Shown here: piece by piece, positions 27,268 to 35,804 of the stretch
How the letters are laid out: each line of letters begins with the position of its first letter
How positions within the stretch are numbered: position 1 is the first letter of the stretch
Assembly: GCF_003646465.1 (NCBI RefSeq)
Contig: NZ_QZEX01000001.1
Location: 722,634-786,633 of the forward strand
From: Chachezhania antarctica
GTDB lineage: Bacteria > Pseudomonadota > Alphaproteobacteria > Rhodobacterales > Rhodobacteraceae
Length of the DNA: 64,000 bases
Direction: 5' to 3'
Made by a program: the position numbers and the translations under genes
The notes under the pieces: model-generated
Database searches by the model: none
What the model was told of the DNA's origin: nothing
The model's input: the letters and a program-made list of their open reading frames with translations, nothing else

Positions 27268-27293
27268 GAAGCCCGAAAGGGAAGCCCGAAAGG
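27268..27293 (+). repeat. Tandem 13-bp duplication at the clpX ribosome-binding site
   Basis: GAAGCCCGAAAGG occurs twice without a gap, at 27268-27280 and 27281-27293. Each copy ends in AAAGG. The second copy's AAAGG lies six bases before ATG 27300 and is the likely Shine-Dalgarno; the first copy provides a duplicate 13 bases upstream. Confidence 0.8.
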
Positions 27294-27299
27294 TAGATC

Positions 27300-28568
27300 A
27301 TGGCGACGAATTCTAGCGGCGACAGCAAGAACACTCTCTATTGCAGCTTCTGCGGCAAGAGCCAGCACGAGGTACGCAAGCTGATTGCCGGGCCGACGGT
27401 GTTCATCTGTGATGAATGCGTCGAGCTGTGCATGGACATCATCCGCGAGGAAACGAAAGCCGCCGGGCTGAAAACCTCGGACGGCGTGCCATCGCCCAAG
27501 GATATATGCGATGTTCTTGACGATTACGTGATTGGTCAGGCCCGCGCGAAACGCGTGCTCTCGGTCGCCGTGCACAACCACTACAAACGCCTGAACCATT
27601 CCCAGAAGGCCGGCGCGGATATCGAACTGGCAAAATCCAACATCCTGCTGATCGGCCCCACGGGCTGCGGCAAGACGCTGCTGGCCCAAACGCTGGCGCG
27701 CATTTTGGATGTGCCTTTCACGATGGCCGATGCCACGACGCTGACCGAAGCGGGCTATGTGGGCGAAGATGTGGAAAACATCATCCTCAAGCTGCTGCAG
27801 TCCAGCGAATACAATGTCGAACGCGCGCAGCGCGGGATCGTCTATATCGACGAAGTCGACAAGATCACCCGCAAGTCCGAAAACCCGTCGATCACGCGGG
27901 ACGTTTCGGGCGAAGGCGTGCAGCAGGCCCTGCTGAAACTGATGGAAGGCACCGTCGCCTCCGTTCCGCCGCAAGGTGGGCGCAAGCATCCCCAGCAGGA
28001 ATTCCTGCAGGTGGACACGACGAACATCCTTTTCATCTGCGGCGGCGCCTTTGCCGGGCTCGACCGGATCATTTCGCAACGCCACAAGGGTTCGGCCATG
28101 GGCTTTGGAGCCGATGTGCGCGACAAGGACGAACGCAATATCGGCGAGATCTTCGAGGATCTGGAACCCGAAGACCTGCTGAAATTCGGCCTGATCCCGG
28201 AATTCGTCGGCCGTCTGCCGGTTCTGGCAACGCTGGAAGACCTGGACGAAGACGCGCTGGTGACGATCCTGACATCGCCCAAGAACGCGCTGGTCAAGCA
28301 GTACCAGCGCCTGTTCGAACTGGAAGATACCGAACTGGTCTTCACCGACGACGCGCTGACGGCCATCGCCAAGCGCGCCATCGAACGCAAGACCGGTGCA
28401 CGGGGCCTCCGTTCCATCCTCGAGGACATCCTGCTCGACACGATGTTCGATCTGCCCAGCCTCGACAGCGTGACCAAGGTCGTCGTGAACGAGGAATCGG
28501 CCATGTCGGATGCGGCGCCGCTGATGATCCATGCCGACGCGGAACGCGAACCGGCCACGGCAGGCTGA
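27300..28568 (+). CDS. clpX: ATP-dependent Clp protease ATP-binding subunit ClpX
   Basis: A 422-residue AAA+ unfoldase that recognises tagged substrates and feeds ClpP. The N-terminal zinc finger uses C15, C18, C37 and C40 (CSFC and CDEC). Walker A is GPTGCGKT (residues 119-126) and Walker B is IVYIDEVDK. The substrate pore loop GYVGEDVEN follows Walker A, and a ClpP-contacting IGF-type loop, here MGFGADV, lies near residue 267. The C-terminal AAA lid contains [12 protein letters not shown]. The length is normal. Downstream of clpP in the usual order, but separated by a 400-base regulated-looking gap. Confidence 0.97.
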   Translation: MATNSSGDSKNTLYCSFCGKSQHEVRKLIAGPTVFICDECVELCMDIIREETKAAGLKTSDGVPSPKDICDVLDDYVIGQARAKRVLSVAVHNHYKRLNHSQKAGADIELAKSNILLIGPTGCGKTLLAQTLARILDVPFTMADATTLTEAGYVGEDVENIILKLLQSSEYNVERAQRGIVYIDEVDKITRKSENPSITRDVSGEGVQQALLKLMEGTVASVPPQGGRKHPQQEFLQVDTTNILFICGGAFAGLDRIISQRHKGSAMGFGADVRDKDERNIGEIFEDLEPEDLLKFGLIPEFVGRLPVLATLEDLDEDALVTILTSPKNALVKQYQRLFELEDTELVFTDDALTAIAKRAIERKTGARGLRSILEDILLDTMFDLPSLDSVTKVVVNEESAMSDAAPLMIHADAEREPATAG

Positions 28569-28701
28569 TTCCACAGTCCTTGAAGGCGCTGCCCAAGGCG
28601 GCGCTTTCCCGCCCTGCGCCCCCGTGTCGCCGGGCAGGGCCACTGGACCTTCGCCCGGCTTTGCGCCATATCTTGTCAGGTCAAAAGGCCCGGAGGGATC
28701 G

Positions 28702-29085
28702 ATGAGCATCAAGGACAAGTTCCTGAGCGCAACCACTTGGTGGCACGGTCAAACCCTGTCCACGAGGCTCTTCACCGCGCGCCACGGTACGAAGGTCGGC
28801 GAAGACGATCAGGGCAACATCTTCTATCGCAACAGCGACGACAGCCGCCGCTGGGTCATCTATAACGGCCTGGTCGAAGCCAGCCGCATCGGTGCCGACT
28901 GGCACGGGTGGCTGCACCGCACCTTCGACGATCTTCCCACGGACAAGCCGCTTGTGCACAAGTCGTGGGAAAAGCCGCATCACGAGAACATGACCGGCAC
29001 GCCGCTGGCCTATGTGCCGCCCGGTTCGATCCGTCGCGCCGACCCTGTCGAGCGCAGCGATTACGAGGCCTGGAGCCCCGAATAA
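28702..29085 (+). CDS. NDUFA12-family NADH:ubiquinone oxidoreductase accessory subunit
   Basis: A 127-residue homologue of the mitochondrial complex I accessory subunit NDUFA12 (B17.2), found in alphaproteobacteria. Diagnostic stretches are [32 protein letters not shown] and [13 protein letters not shown]. It should bind the matrix-side (cytoplasmic) arm of complex I. ATG 28702 has a GGAGGGATC ribosome site; upstream in-frame residues do not match the family. It leads a short plus-strand run with an mlaD-like gene and a DUF2155 gene, an arrangement I associate with this lineage. Confidence 0.92.
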   Translation: MSIKDKFLSATTWWHGQTLSTRLFTARHGTKVGEDDQGNIFYRNSDDSRRWVIYNGLVEASRIGADWHGWLHRTFDDLPTDKPLVHKSWEKPHHENMTGTPLAYVPPGSIRRADPVERSDYEAWSPE

Positions 29086-29103
29086 CCCAAGGGACCCGAC
29101 CCC

Positions 29104-29553
29104 ATGTCACAAAATCCTGTCGAAATCGCGGTGGGCGGCGTCGTGCTTGCCGCTGCGATCGGCTTCGCCGTTTATGCCGGGCAGGCCGCCGGCCTGTCGC
29201 GCAGTGGTGACAGCTATGAACTCAAGGCCTCGTTCCGGTCGGTCGAAGGTATCAGTGTCGGCACCGATGTCCGCTTGGCGGGCGTGAAGATCGGCTCGAT
29301 CTCGAACCTCGATCTCGATCCGCAGACCTACCGCGCCATGGCCACACTGACCGTCTCGCAGGACATCCAGGTGCCCGATGACAGCGCCGCGGTGATTTCC
29401 TCCGAAGGTCTGCTGGGCGGCAACTTCGTCGAAATCAGCCCCGGCGGGTCCTTGGACTACTTCGACCCGGGCGGCGAATTCACCGACACGCAAGGCTCGG
29501 TCAGCCTGATCTCGCTTCTCGTCAAGTTCGTGTCGGGGAGCAGCGACGAGTGA
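29104..29553 (+). CDS. mlaD: MlaD-family MCE-domain protein
   Basis: A 149-residue single-MCE-domain protein of the MlaD type, which binds phospholipid as a hexamer in the periplasm for transport between membranes. One N-terminal membrane anchor (about residues 8-25), then the MCE domain with FRSVEGISVGTDVRLAGVKI (about 45-64) and LLGGNFVEISPGG. No mlaE, mlaF, mlaB or mlaC is beside it, so its transporter partners must be encoded elsewhere. Its stop overlaps the next gene's GTG start. Confidence 0.88.
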   Translation: MSQNPVEIAVGGVVLAAAIGFAVYAGQAAGLSRSGDSYELKASFRSVEGISVGTDVRLAGVKIGSISNLDLDPQTYRAMATLTVSQDIQVPDDSAAVISSEGLLGGNFVEISPGGSLDYFDPGGEFTDTQGSVSLISLLVKFVSGSSDE

Positions 29554-29921
29554 TTCGTGCGCTCGTTCTTCTACTGGCGGGGCTGGTGGCGACACCGGCC
29601 CTGCCGCAGGCGCCGTCGGTTAATGCTGTGTCCGGTACCGGCGCCATTCTGCGCGGGCTCGACAAGGTGAACGGCCACGGGATGGATGTGGAACTGTCCC
29701 GCGGCGGGCGGGCCGTGATCTTCGGGCTGGACGTGCGGCTGGACGATTGCCGCTACCCGCCGAACAACCCGTCGGGCGACGGTTTCGCCTTGCTGACCAT
29801 CCGCCGGCTGGGCGATCCCAAGGTGCTGTTCGAAGGCTGGATGATCGCGTCCTCGCCGGCGCTGAACGCGCTCGACGATCCGCGCTACGACGTCTGGGTC
29901 CTGCGCTGCATGATCTCCTGA
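29550..29921 (+). CDS. DUF2155-domain periplasmic protein
   Basis: A 123-residue protein with a signal peptide (residues 1-19, cleavage near PALPQA) and a DUF2155 domain: ATLRGLDKVNG-like start (here AILRGLDKVNGHGMDVEL), then VRLDDCRYPPNNPSGDGFA and FEGWMIASSPALNALDDPRYDVW. DUF2155 is an alphaproteobacterial family of unknown function. Two cysteines (about 65 and 119) could form a disulfide. The start is GTG 29550, overlapping the mlaD stop. Its last 37 bases overlap the 3' end of aat on the other strand. Confidence 0.85.
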   Translation: MIRALVLLLAGLVATPALPQAPSVNAVSGTGAILRGLDKVNGHGMDVELSRGGRAVIFGLDVRLDDCRYPPNNPSGDGFALLTIRRLGDPKVLFEGWMIASSPALNALDDPRYDVWVLRCMIS

Positions 29922-30517
29922 GCTGACGGGATCGGCACATCGCCGAAGGATGCAGGCCGTTCGATGGCCTCGGCCAGCCGTCTGCGGTACTCGGCCCGCG
30001 TGATCTCGATCCCGCCCAGCGATGCCAGGTGCGCCGTCAGGAACTGCGTGTCGAACAGCCGGAAGCCGCCCTGCACGAGCCGGTCCACAAGATAGGCCAG
30101 CGCCACCTTCGATGCGTCGCGTCGGCGCGAGAACATGCTTTCCCCGAAGAACGCAGCCCCCAGCACCACGCCATAGACGCCGCCGACCAGAAGATCGCCT
30201 TCATAGACCTCCAGCGAATGGGCATGGCCCAGCCGGTGCAGGTCCAGGTAATGTTCGCGGATTTCGGTGTTGATCCACGTCTCGGCCCGTTCGGCGCAAC
30301 CGTCGACGACACCTTCGAAATCCCGGTCCACCGCGATGGTGAAGCCGCCGTTCCGGATCCGTCGCGCAAGCGAGCGCGTGATCCGGAAACCGTCCAGCGG
30401 AATGATGCCGCGATGCCGCGGGTCGACCCAGAAGATCTCCGGGTCGTCGCGATGCTCGGCCATGGGGAAGATCCCGATGGAATAGGCATGCAGAAGCAAT
30501 TCGGGGGAAAGCGTCAT
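29885..30517 (-). CDS. aat: Leucyl/phenylalanyl-tRNA--protein transferase
   Basis: A 210-residue Aat, which adds Leu or Phe from tRNA to N-terminal Arg/Lys of proteins and so marks them for ClpS-ClpAP degradation (bacterial N-end rule). Family motifs are YSIGIFPMAEHRDDPEIFWVDP at the N-terminus, then SLEVYEGDLLVGGVYGVVLG, FFGESMFSR and LFDTQFLTAHLASLGG. The start at 30517 (MTLSPELLLHAYS) is chosen over 30622, whose extra 35 residues are not family-like. Downstream of accC on the same strand. It sits close to clpP/clpX, though it serves the ClpAP route. Confidence 0.94.
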   Translation of the reverse strand: MTLSPELLLHAYSIGIFPMAEHRDDPEIFWVDPRHRGIIPLDGFRITRSLARRIRNGGFTIAVDRDFEGVVDGCAERAETWINTEIREHYLDLHRLGHAHSLEVYEGDLLVGGVYGVVLGAAFFGESMFSRRRDASKVALAYLVDRLVQGGFRLFDTQFLTAHLASLGGIEITRAEYRRRLAEAIERPASFGDVPIPSAQEIMQRRTQTS

Positions 30518-30543
30518 GACGGACCGCGGCGCGCCAGTGCCGC

Positions 30544-30583
30544 ATCGCGCGTGAGCCGCCGGGGTGGGCGGTGAAGGCGCGAT
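30544..30583. repeat. Short palindromic segment, possibly a degenerate copy of the nested repeat
   Basis: ATCGCGC (30544-30550) pairs with GCGCGAT (30577-30583). Between them CCGCC/GGCGG forms an inner hairpin that includes GGGGTGGGCGG. The layout is like the larger family but shorter and simpler. It lies between accC and aat and may just be a terminator. Confidence 0.3.
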
Positions 30584-30622
30584 TCCTGCGCAGACCTCGC
30601 CTCCCGACCGCCCCTCAAGCAC

Positions 30623-31975
30623 CTACTCCGCGACGGTGTGGCTGGCGAGCCATTGCTCCAGCCAATGGATATTGTAGTCGCCCGCCTGGATATCCGGTTC
30701 CTGCAGCAGCGCGTGGAACAGGGGCACGGTGGTGTGCACGCCGTCGACGATCAGTTCGCCCAGGGCGCGGTCCAGACGGGCCAGCGCCTCGGGCCGGTCG
30801 CGGCCGTGGACGATCAGCTTGCCGATCAGGCTGTCGTAGTTGGGCGGGATCTTGTAGCCGTCATAAAGCGCCGAATCCATCCGCACGCCCAGACCGCCCG
30901 GGGCGTGGTAGTGGCTGATCGTGCCGGGGCTCGGCGCGAAATCGGGCAGCTTCTCGGCGTTGATCCGCACTTCGATGGCATGGCCGCGGGGAACGAGATC
31001 CTCCTGCCGGAACGACATCTTCATGCCGGCCGCCACGCGGATCTGTTCGCGGACAAGGTCGACGCCCATGACCGCTTCGGTGACCGGGTGTTCGACCTGC
31101 AGGCGGGTGTTCATCTCGATGAAGTAGAACTCGCCGTTCTCGTAGAGGAACTCGACCGTGCCCGCGCCGGAGTAGCCAAGCTTGGCCATCGCGTCGGCGC
31201 AGATCTTGCCGATCCGCGCGCGTTCGGACGCGGTGATGGCGGGGCCGGGGGCTTCTTCCAGCACCTTCTGGTGGCGGCGTTGGAGCGAGCAATCGCGTTC
31301 GCCCAGGTGCACGGCCTGTCCGCGTCCGTCGCCGAAGATCTGGATCTCGATATGGCGGGGGGTGGTCAGGTATTTCTCGATATAGACTTCGTCATTGCCG
31401 AAGGCGGCCTTGGATTCCGACCGCGCGGTGTGGAAGGCGTTTTCCATGTCGGCCGCGGACATCGCGACCTTCATGCCGCGCCCGCCGCCGCCGGCGGTGG
31501 CCTTCACGATCACGGGGTAGCCCATTTCGGCGCCCAGCCGCTGGGCGCTTTCCAGATCGGGCACGCCGCCATCGCTTCCGGGCACGCAAGGAACGCCCAG
31601 GGCCTTCATCGTGTCCTTCGCGGTGATCTTGTCGCCCATCAGCCGGATATGTTCGGCCGAGGGTCCGATGAAGGCGATGTTCATCTCTTCAAGAATTTCG
31701 ACGAAGCGGGCGTTTTCCGACAGGAAGCCATAGCCCGGGTGGATCGCTTCCGCGCCCGAGATCTCGCAGGCGGAGACGATCGACGGGATCGACAGGTAGC
31801 TGAGCGTGCCGGAAGGCGGGCCGATGCAGATCGATTCGTCGGCCATGCGCACGTGCATGGCGTCGCTGTCGGCGGTGGAATGAACGGCGACCGAGGCGAT
31901 CCCCATCTCGCGCGCGGCACGCACGACACGGAGCGCGATCTCTCCTCGGTTGGCGATCAGGATCTTCTTGAACAT
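30623..31975 (-). CDS. accC: Acetyl-CoA carboxylase biotin carboxylase subunit
   Basis: A 450-residue ATP-grasp enzyme that carboxylates the biotin on AccB at the first step of fatty acid synthesis. Seen: the N-terminal domain FKKILIANRGEIALRV, IHPGYGFLSEN, the glycine-rich ATP loop KATAGGGGRGMK, and the metal-binding and catalytic region FIEMNTRLQVEHPVTE. The C-terminal domain contains GHAIEVRINAE. The length equals E. coli AccC. The start at 31975 (MFKKILIANRG) matches the family; the 32050 start adds an unrelated leader. Transcribed after accB, ahead of aat. Confidence 0.97.
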   Translation of the reverse strand: MFKKILIANRGEIALRVVRAAREMGIASVAVHSTADSDAMHVRMADESICIGPPSGTLSYLSIPSIVSACEISGAEAIHPGYGFLSENARFVEILEEMNIAFIGPSAEHIRLMGDKITAKDTMKALGVPCVPGSDGGVPDLESAQRLGAEMGYPVIVKATAGGGGRGMKVAMSAADMENAFHTARSESKAAFGNDEVYIEKYLTTPRHIEIQIFGDGRGQAVHLGERDCSLQRRHQKVLEEAPGPAITASERARIGKICADAMAKLGYSGAGTVEFLYENGEFYFIEMNTRLQVEHPVTEAVMGVDLVREQIRVAAGMKMSFRQEDLVPRGHAIEVRINAEKLPDFAPSPGTISHYHAPGGLGVRMDSALYDGYKIPPNYDSLIGKLIVHGRDRPEALARLDRALGELIVDGVHTTVPLFHALLQEPDIQAGDYNIHWLEQWLASHTVAE

Positions 31976-32064
31976 GGTCTGGGTCCCGTCGCGGTCCTGT
32001 ACTGGGTTGCCGCAGGCGCGGCGAACCGGATCAATCTGGGGCCGCATCATGCGGCCCCGCTGGA

Positions 32065-32565
32065 TCAGTCGATGATGACGAGCGGCGTGCCGTATTCCAC
32101 GGCGGCCTGGTCTTCCACGAGGATGCGGCGCACGGTCCCGGCCTTGGGCGCGGGAATGTGGTTCATGGTCTTCATCGCCTCGACGATCATGATCGTCTGG
32201 CCTTCGCTGACCGTGGCGCCCACCGCGACGAACGGATCGGCGCCGGGTTCGGGCTGAAGGTACACCGTTCCCACCATGGGAGAAGCGACAGCGCCGGGAT
32301 GATCGGCGGGATCTTCCGGCGTTTCCGATGCAGGCGCGGGCGCCGCGGCCGATTGCGCGTGGGCTGTCGGGGCAGTTGCGGGCGCGGCCGGTTGGAACGC
32401 TGCCGGCGCGGCCTGCGGCGGGGGCGTGCGCACGACCCTTACGTTCAGGGTCTTGTCGGCGCCCATGTCACGTTCGACATGCAATTCGGTCAGATCGTTC
32501 TCGCGCAAGAGTTCCGCCAGTGCCCGAATGAAGGTCACGTCGGCGTCGTTGTTGCTCTCTTTCAT
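32065..32565 (-). CDS. accB: Acetyl-CoA carboxylase biotin carboxyl carrier protein
   Basis: A 166-residue BCCP. The N-terminal dimerisation/assembly region (residues 1-45) is followed by an Ala/Pro-rich flexible linker (about 48-90). The biotinyl domain carries the canonical VEAMKTMNH, with the biotinylated Lys at residue 132. First gene of accB-accC(-aat). Its promoter should lie in the gap before the liv-type terminator. Confidence 0.96.
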   Translation of the reverse strand: MKESNNDADVTFIRALAELLRENDLTELHVERDMGADKTLNVRVVRTPPPQAAPAAFQPAAPATAPTAHAQSAAAPAPASETPEDPADHPGAVASPMVGTVYLQPEPGADPFVAVGATVSEGQTIMIVEAMKTMNHIPAPKAGTVRRILVEDQAAVEYGTPLVIID

Positions 32566-32802
32566 ACGGGTCCTCGGCCTTTGGCGAAACGGATGCCGTC
32601 CGTTTTCGGTTTTGGGGGCTTATAGGCGATGGGTTGACCGGAGAAAAGCGCTGTCGCGACAGAAGAGCCTTCGGGGGGCGCAGAAGATTGTCCTGCCGGG
32701 CGCGCGGACGCCCGTGATGCGACCGGGTCCGGGTCGGTCTGCCTCCTGTTCTTCGGAACCGGAGTGATCTTACCATGCGTCAGGCCCGGGTCCAACCGGC
32801 GC

Positions 32803-32887
32803 CATCGCGCCCGGTCCGGGGCCCGCCCGCCCACCCCGTCGGATCCCTGCGGGATCCGCCGACCCCGACCCCGGCCCGGGCGCGATG
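32803..32887 (+). repeat. Nested palindromic repeat, copy C
   Basis: Outer arms CATCGCGCCCGG (32803-32814) and CCGGGCGCGATG (32876-32887) are perfectly complementary. The core is CCCGCCCGCCCACCCCGTC. The inner hairpin is GGATCCC (32841-32847) / GGGATCC (32851-32857) with a TGC loop. Plus orientation, like A, B and D. Confidence 0.85.
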
Positions 32888-32927
32888 CCGCCTGAGCGGG
32901 CGGGGGCGAACGCGGCGGGCCAACGGA

Positions 32928-32956
32928 AACGGGCCGCGTGCGCAGCGCGGCCCGTT
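32928..32956 (-). terminator. Terminator of the liv-type ABC operon
   Basis: AACGGGCCGCG (32928-32938) pairs with CGCGGCCCGTT (32946-32956), an 11-bp perfect stem with a seven-base loop. It starts 24 bases after the stop of the last gene on the minus strand, and on that strand a short T-run follows. Confidence 0.75.
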
Positions 32957-32979
32957 CGGGGTCCGTCAGGGACAAGGGA

Positions 32980-33735
32980 TCAGATGGCGAGGTATTCCGC
33001 GCGGAGTTCGGCGTTATCCAGCACCTCGGCCGCGGAGGCGTCGAACACGACCGAGCCGGTGTCGAGGATCACGGCCCGGTCGGCCAGTTCCAGCGCACGC
33101 ACGGCGTTCTGTTCGACGAGGATCGTGGTCATGCCCTGCTCCTTGATCGTGTGGAGCGTCTTTTCGATCTCGTCCACGATCACCGGGGCCAGGCCTTCGT
33201 AGGGTTCATCCAGCAGCAGCACCTTGATGTCGCGCGCCAGTGCGCGGGCGATGGCCAGCATCTGCTGTTCGCCGCCCGACAGCGTCGTGCCCTCCTGCTT
33301 GCGGCGTTCGCCGAGGCGCGGGAACAGTTCGTAGAGCCGTTCCAGCGACCAGCCGACGGGGGGCGCGATCTGGGCGAGCTGCAGGTTTTCCTCCACCGTC
33401 AGGCCCGCGATGATCCGGCGGTCTTCGGGGACAAGGCCCAGGCCCGCGCGGGCGGCCTGGTAGCTGGACATGGTGTGAAGCGGCTGGTGATCCAGCCAGA
33501 TCTCGCCATGGGTGACCTGCGGATTGCCGATCCGGGCGATGGAGCGCAGGGTCGATGTCTTGCCGGCGCCGTTGCGGCCCAGAAGGGCAAGGATCTCGCC
33601 CTCGTGCACGTTGAAGCTGACGCCCTGCACAATGTAGCTTTCGCCGTAATAGGAATGGATGTCCCAGACCGACAGGAAGGCCGGCGCGGTGGCCGCCATG
33701 TTGGCGTTCTTTGAGAAGTCGGGTTTGATGTTCAT
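32980..33735 (-). CDS. LivF-type ABC transporter ATP-binding protein
   Basis: A 251-residue ATPase of the branched-chain amino acid (HAAT) transporter class, LivF subfamily. An N-terminal extension of about 17 residues precedes the domain. Walker A is GRNGAGKTS (about residues 53-61), the signature is LSGGEQQM and Walker B is VLLLDEPYEGL. The EPYEGLAP wording is typical of LivF. Last gene of the operon. A small GGCGGGG/CCCCGCC hairpin (33764-33779) separates it from the LivG-type gene, which may tune expression or RNA stability. Confidence 0.9.
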   Translation of the reverse strand: MNIKPDFSKNANMAATAPAFLSVWDIHSYYGESYIVQGVSFNVHEGEILALLGRNGAGKTSTLRSIARIGNPQVTHGEIWLDHQPLHTMSSYQAARAGLGLVPEDRRIIAGLTVEENLQLAQIAPPVGWSLERLYELFPRLGERRKQEGTTLSGGEQQMLAIARALARDIKVLLLDEPYEGLAPVIVDEIEKTLHTIKEQGMTTILVEQNAVRALELADRAVILDTGSVVFDASAAEVLDNAELRAEYLAI

Positions 33736-33763
33736 TTCGGTATCCTCTCGGGTGGAGGGGGGC

Positions 33764-33779
33764 GGCGGGGAGCCCCGCC
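33764..33779 (-). repeat. Small hairpin between LivG- and LivF-type genes
   Basis: GGCGGGG (33764-33770) pairs with CCCCGCC (33773-33779) across a two-base centre, a perfect 7-bp GC stem in the 74-base gap between two genes of one operon. Confidence 0.5.
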
Positions 33780-33809
33780 TTACGGGCTAGGCTGGCGCGG
33801 GGCCGGGCC

Positions 33810-34565
33810 TTACCCGCTTTCGCCCAGATAAGCTTCGCGCACCTTGGGATGGCCGCGGATCTTTTGCGGTTCGTCTTCCACCAACGGCGTGCCCTGGGCC
33901 AGGACGGTGATCCGTTCGGCCAGCGAAAACACCACGTGCATGTCGTGTTCGATGATCGCGATGGTGATGTCGCGTTCGTCCTTGATTTGTTTCAGCAGGT
34001 CGATCGTGTTGTTGGTGTCGGCCCGCGCCATGCCGGCGGTCGGTTCATCCAGCAGCAGAAGCCGCGGTTGCTGGGACAGGCACATGCCGATTTCCAGCCG
34101 CCGCTTGTCGCCGCGGGACAGGGATGCGGCGGTCATGTGGCGCTTGTCGGCCATGTTCATGTCCTCGAGCACCTGTTCGGCCTGTTCGATGACGTCCGTT
34201 TCGGTGTTGACCATGGCGACGGCGTGCATCCGGAACGCCCCGTCGCGCCGGGCGAAGACCGGGATCATCATGTTTTCCATCACGGTCAGGTCGCCGAAGA
34301 TCTCGGGCGTCTGGAACACGCGGGAAATGCCCATCTGGTTGATCTCGTACGGAGACCGTCCCAGCACCGACTGGCCGTCGAACATGACCGACCCCGTATC
34401 CGGGATCAGCTTGCCGACAAGGCAGTTCAGAAGCGTCGACTTGCCGGCCCCGTTCGGCCCGATGATGGCATGAACCGAGTTCTCCTTGATCGAAAGGTTC
34501 ACGTCGGACAGCGCCTTCAACCCGCCGAAGCGCTTGGAGACATTCTTGACGTCGAGAATACCCAT
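33810..34565 (-). CDS. LivG-type ABC transporter ATP-binding protein
   Basis: A 251-residue ATPase, LivG subfamily. Walker A is GPNGAGKST (about residues 36-44), and RVFQTPEIFGDLTVMENM is the family Q-loop region. The signature is LSRGDKRRLE rather than the usual LSGGQ, a recognised variant in this transporter group. Walker B is LLLLDEPTAGM. ATG 34565 is preferred to the GTG one codon upstream. Pairs with the LivF-type ATPase as a heterodimer driving the importer. Confidence 0.9.
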   Translation of the reverse strand: MGILDVKNVSKRFGGLKALSDVNLSIKENSVHAIIGPNGAGKSTLLNCLVGKLIPDTGSVMFDGQSVLGRSPYEINQMGISRVFQTPEIFGDLTVMENMMIPVFARRDGAFRMHAVAMVNTETDVIEQAEQVLEDMNMADKRHMTAASLSRGDKRRLEIGMCLSQQPRLLLLDEPTAGMARADTNNTIDLLKQIKDERDITIAIIEHDMHVVFSLAERITVLAQGTPLVEDEPQKIRGHPKVREAYLGESG

Positions 34566-34577
34566 CACGTGCTCTCC

Positions 34578-35801
34578 TTATTCCGCGGGTTCGGTCTTGG
34601 TGGCCTTCGACTTCTCGTCGGCCTGCTTGCGCCGGGAGAACAGCCCCCCGATCTTCTGTCCGCCTTCCACGAGCCCGCCGGGCAGGAAGATGACGACCAG
34701 CATGAACAGGATCCCAAGCGTCAGGTGCCAGCCCGAGCCGACGAAGTGTTCCGCCACCCAGACGACGAAGGTCTCGAGCCCGTCGGGCAGGAACGAGAAC
34801 CACTGGTGCAGCGTCGCTTCGTTGATCTTCGAGAAGATGTTTTCGAAGTACTTGATGAAGCCCGCGCCCAGGACCGGACCGATCAGCGTGCCGGCGCCGC
34901 CAAGGATGGTCATCAGCACGACTTCGCCCGATGCCGTCCACTGCATCCGCTCGGCGCCTGCCAGCGGGTCCATCGAGGCCATGAGCCCGCCCGCCAGACC
35001 GGCATACATGCCGGAGATGATGAAGGCGGTCAGGGTGTAGGGCCGGATGTTCAGGCCGGTATAGTTCATCCGCTGCTGGTTCGATTTCACCGCCCGCAGC
35101 ATCAGGCCGAAGGGTGACCGGAAGATGCGGATCGACAGGAAAAAGGCGATCAGCATGACCACGGCGCAGAAGTAGTAGCCGAAGTTGAACTGGAACAGCC
35201 ATGCGCCCACGTCCATCTGGTAGGTTGATCGCATGTCCCAGCCAAAGAGGTTGGTCAGCGGGATCGACCCGTCGGGCGTCGCGGATTCCCCTAGGATGCG
35301 GGGATCGTTCAGCGTCAGTTGCAGGCCGGTTTCGCCATTGGTGATCGAGGTGCCGACAAAGCGGCCAATCAGGTCGGAATAGGCGATGGCGAACATCATC
35401 TGCGCGAAGGCCAGCGTGAGGATCGAAAAGTAGATCCCCGACCGCCGCAGCGTGATGTAGCCGATCAGCGCCGCGAAGAGCCCGCCCACGATGACGGCCA
35501 GCACGATGGCCGGGATCACGTTCATCGTCAGCAGCTTGAACATCCAGACCGCGGCGTAGGAGCCGACGCCGAGGAAGGCGGCATGCCCGAAGGACAGGTA
35601 GCCCGTCAGCCCGAAGAGGATGTTGAAGCCGATGGCGAAGATCCCAAAGATCACGAAACGCTGCATCAGGTCCGGGTAGCCGGCATTGAACTGCGCCATG
35701 GCGGAATCCGCCGGGAAGGGGTTGAGAAGGAACGGCGCCAGGAAGACCAGCAGCGCCACGATGATCAGAAGGGTCGTGTCTTTTTTGTCCAGACCGAACA
35801 T
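34578..35801 (-). CDS. LivM-type ABC transporter permease
   Basis: A 407-residue inner-membrane permease of the BPD_transp_2 family, LivM subfamily. About ten spans, with the conserved [20 protein letters not shown] (about residues 63-82) and the loop near [17 protein letters not shown] positions, here [15 protein letters not shown] cytoplasmic Lys/Arg-rich tail ends the protein ([16 protein letters not shown]). It is longer than E. coli-type permeases of this class because of a periplasmic insertion at about 160-205. Forms the pore with the LivH-type subunit encoded three bases away. Confidence 0.9.
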   Translation of the reverse strand: MFGLDKKDTTLLIIVALLVFLAPFLLNPFPADSAMAQFNAGYPDLMQRFVIFGIFAIGFNILFGLTGYLSFGHAAFLGVGSYAAVWMFKLLTMNVIPAIVLAVIVGGLFAALIGYITLRRSGIYFSILTLAFAQMMFAIAYSDLIGRFVGTSITNGETGLQLTLNDPRILGESATPDGSIPLTNLFGWDMRSTYQMDVGAWLFQFNFGYYFCAVVMLIAFFLSIRIFRSPFGLMLRAVKSNQQRMNYTGLNIRPYTLTAFIISGMYAGLAGGLMASMDPLAGAERMQWTASGEVVLMTILGGAGTLIGPVLGAGFIKYFENIFSKINEATLHQWFSFLPDGLETFVVWVAEHFVGSGWHLTLGILFMLVVIFLPGGLVEGGQKIGGLFSRRKQADEKSKATKTEPAE

Positions 35802-35804
35802 GGT

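Larger units (their letters stand above)
26900..27299. other. clpP-clpX intergenic region
   Basis: Four hundred bases with no convincing gene. In order it holds a terminator-like hairpin (26907-26933), a perfect 15-base palindrome (26983-26997), a possible promoter (27160-27188) and a tandem 13-bp duplication covering the clpX ribosome-binding site (27268-27293). Confidence 0.7.
32566..32979. other. Intergenic region accB/liv-type operon end
   Basis: About 410 bases between accB (minus, starting at 32565) and the end of the liv-type operon at 32980. It contains nested palindrome copy C (32803-32887) and a strong terminator hairpin (32928-32956). The accB-proximal part should hold the accBC promoter, which I cannot pinpoint. 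Confidence 0.65.
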
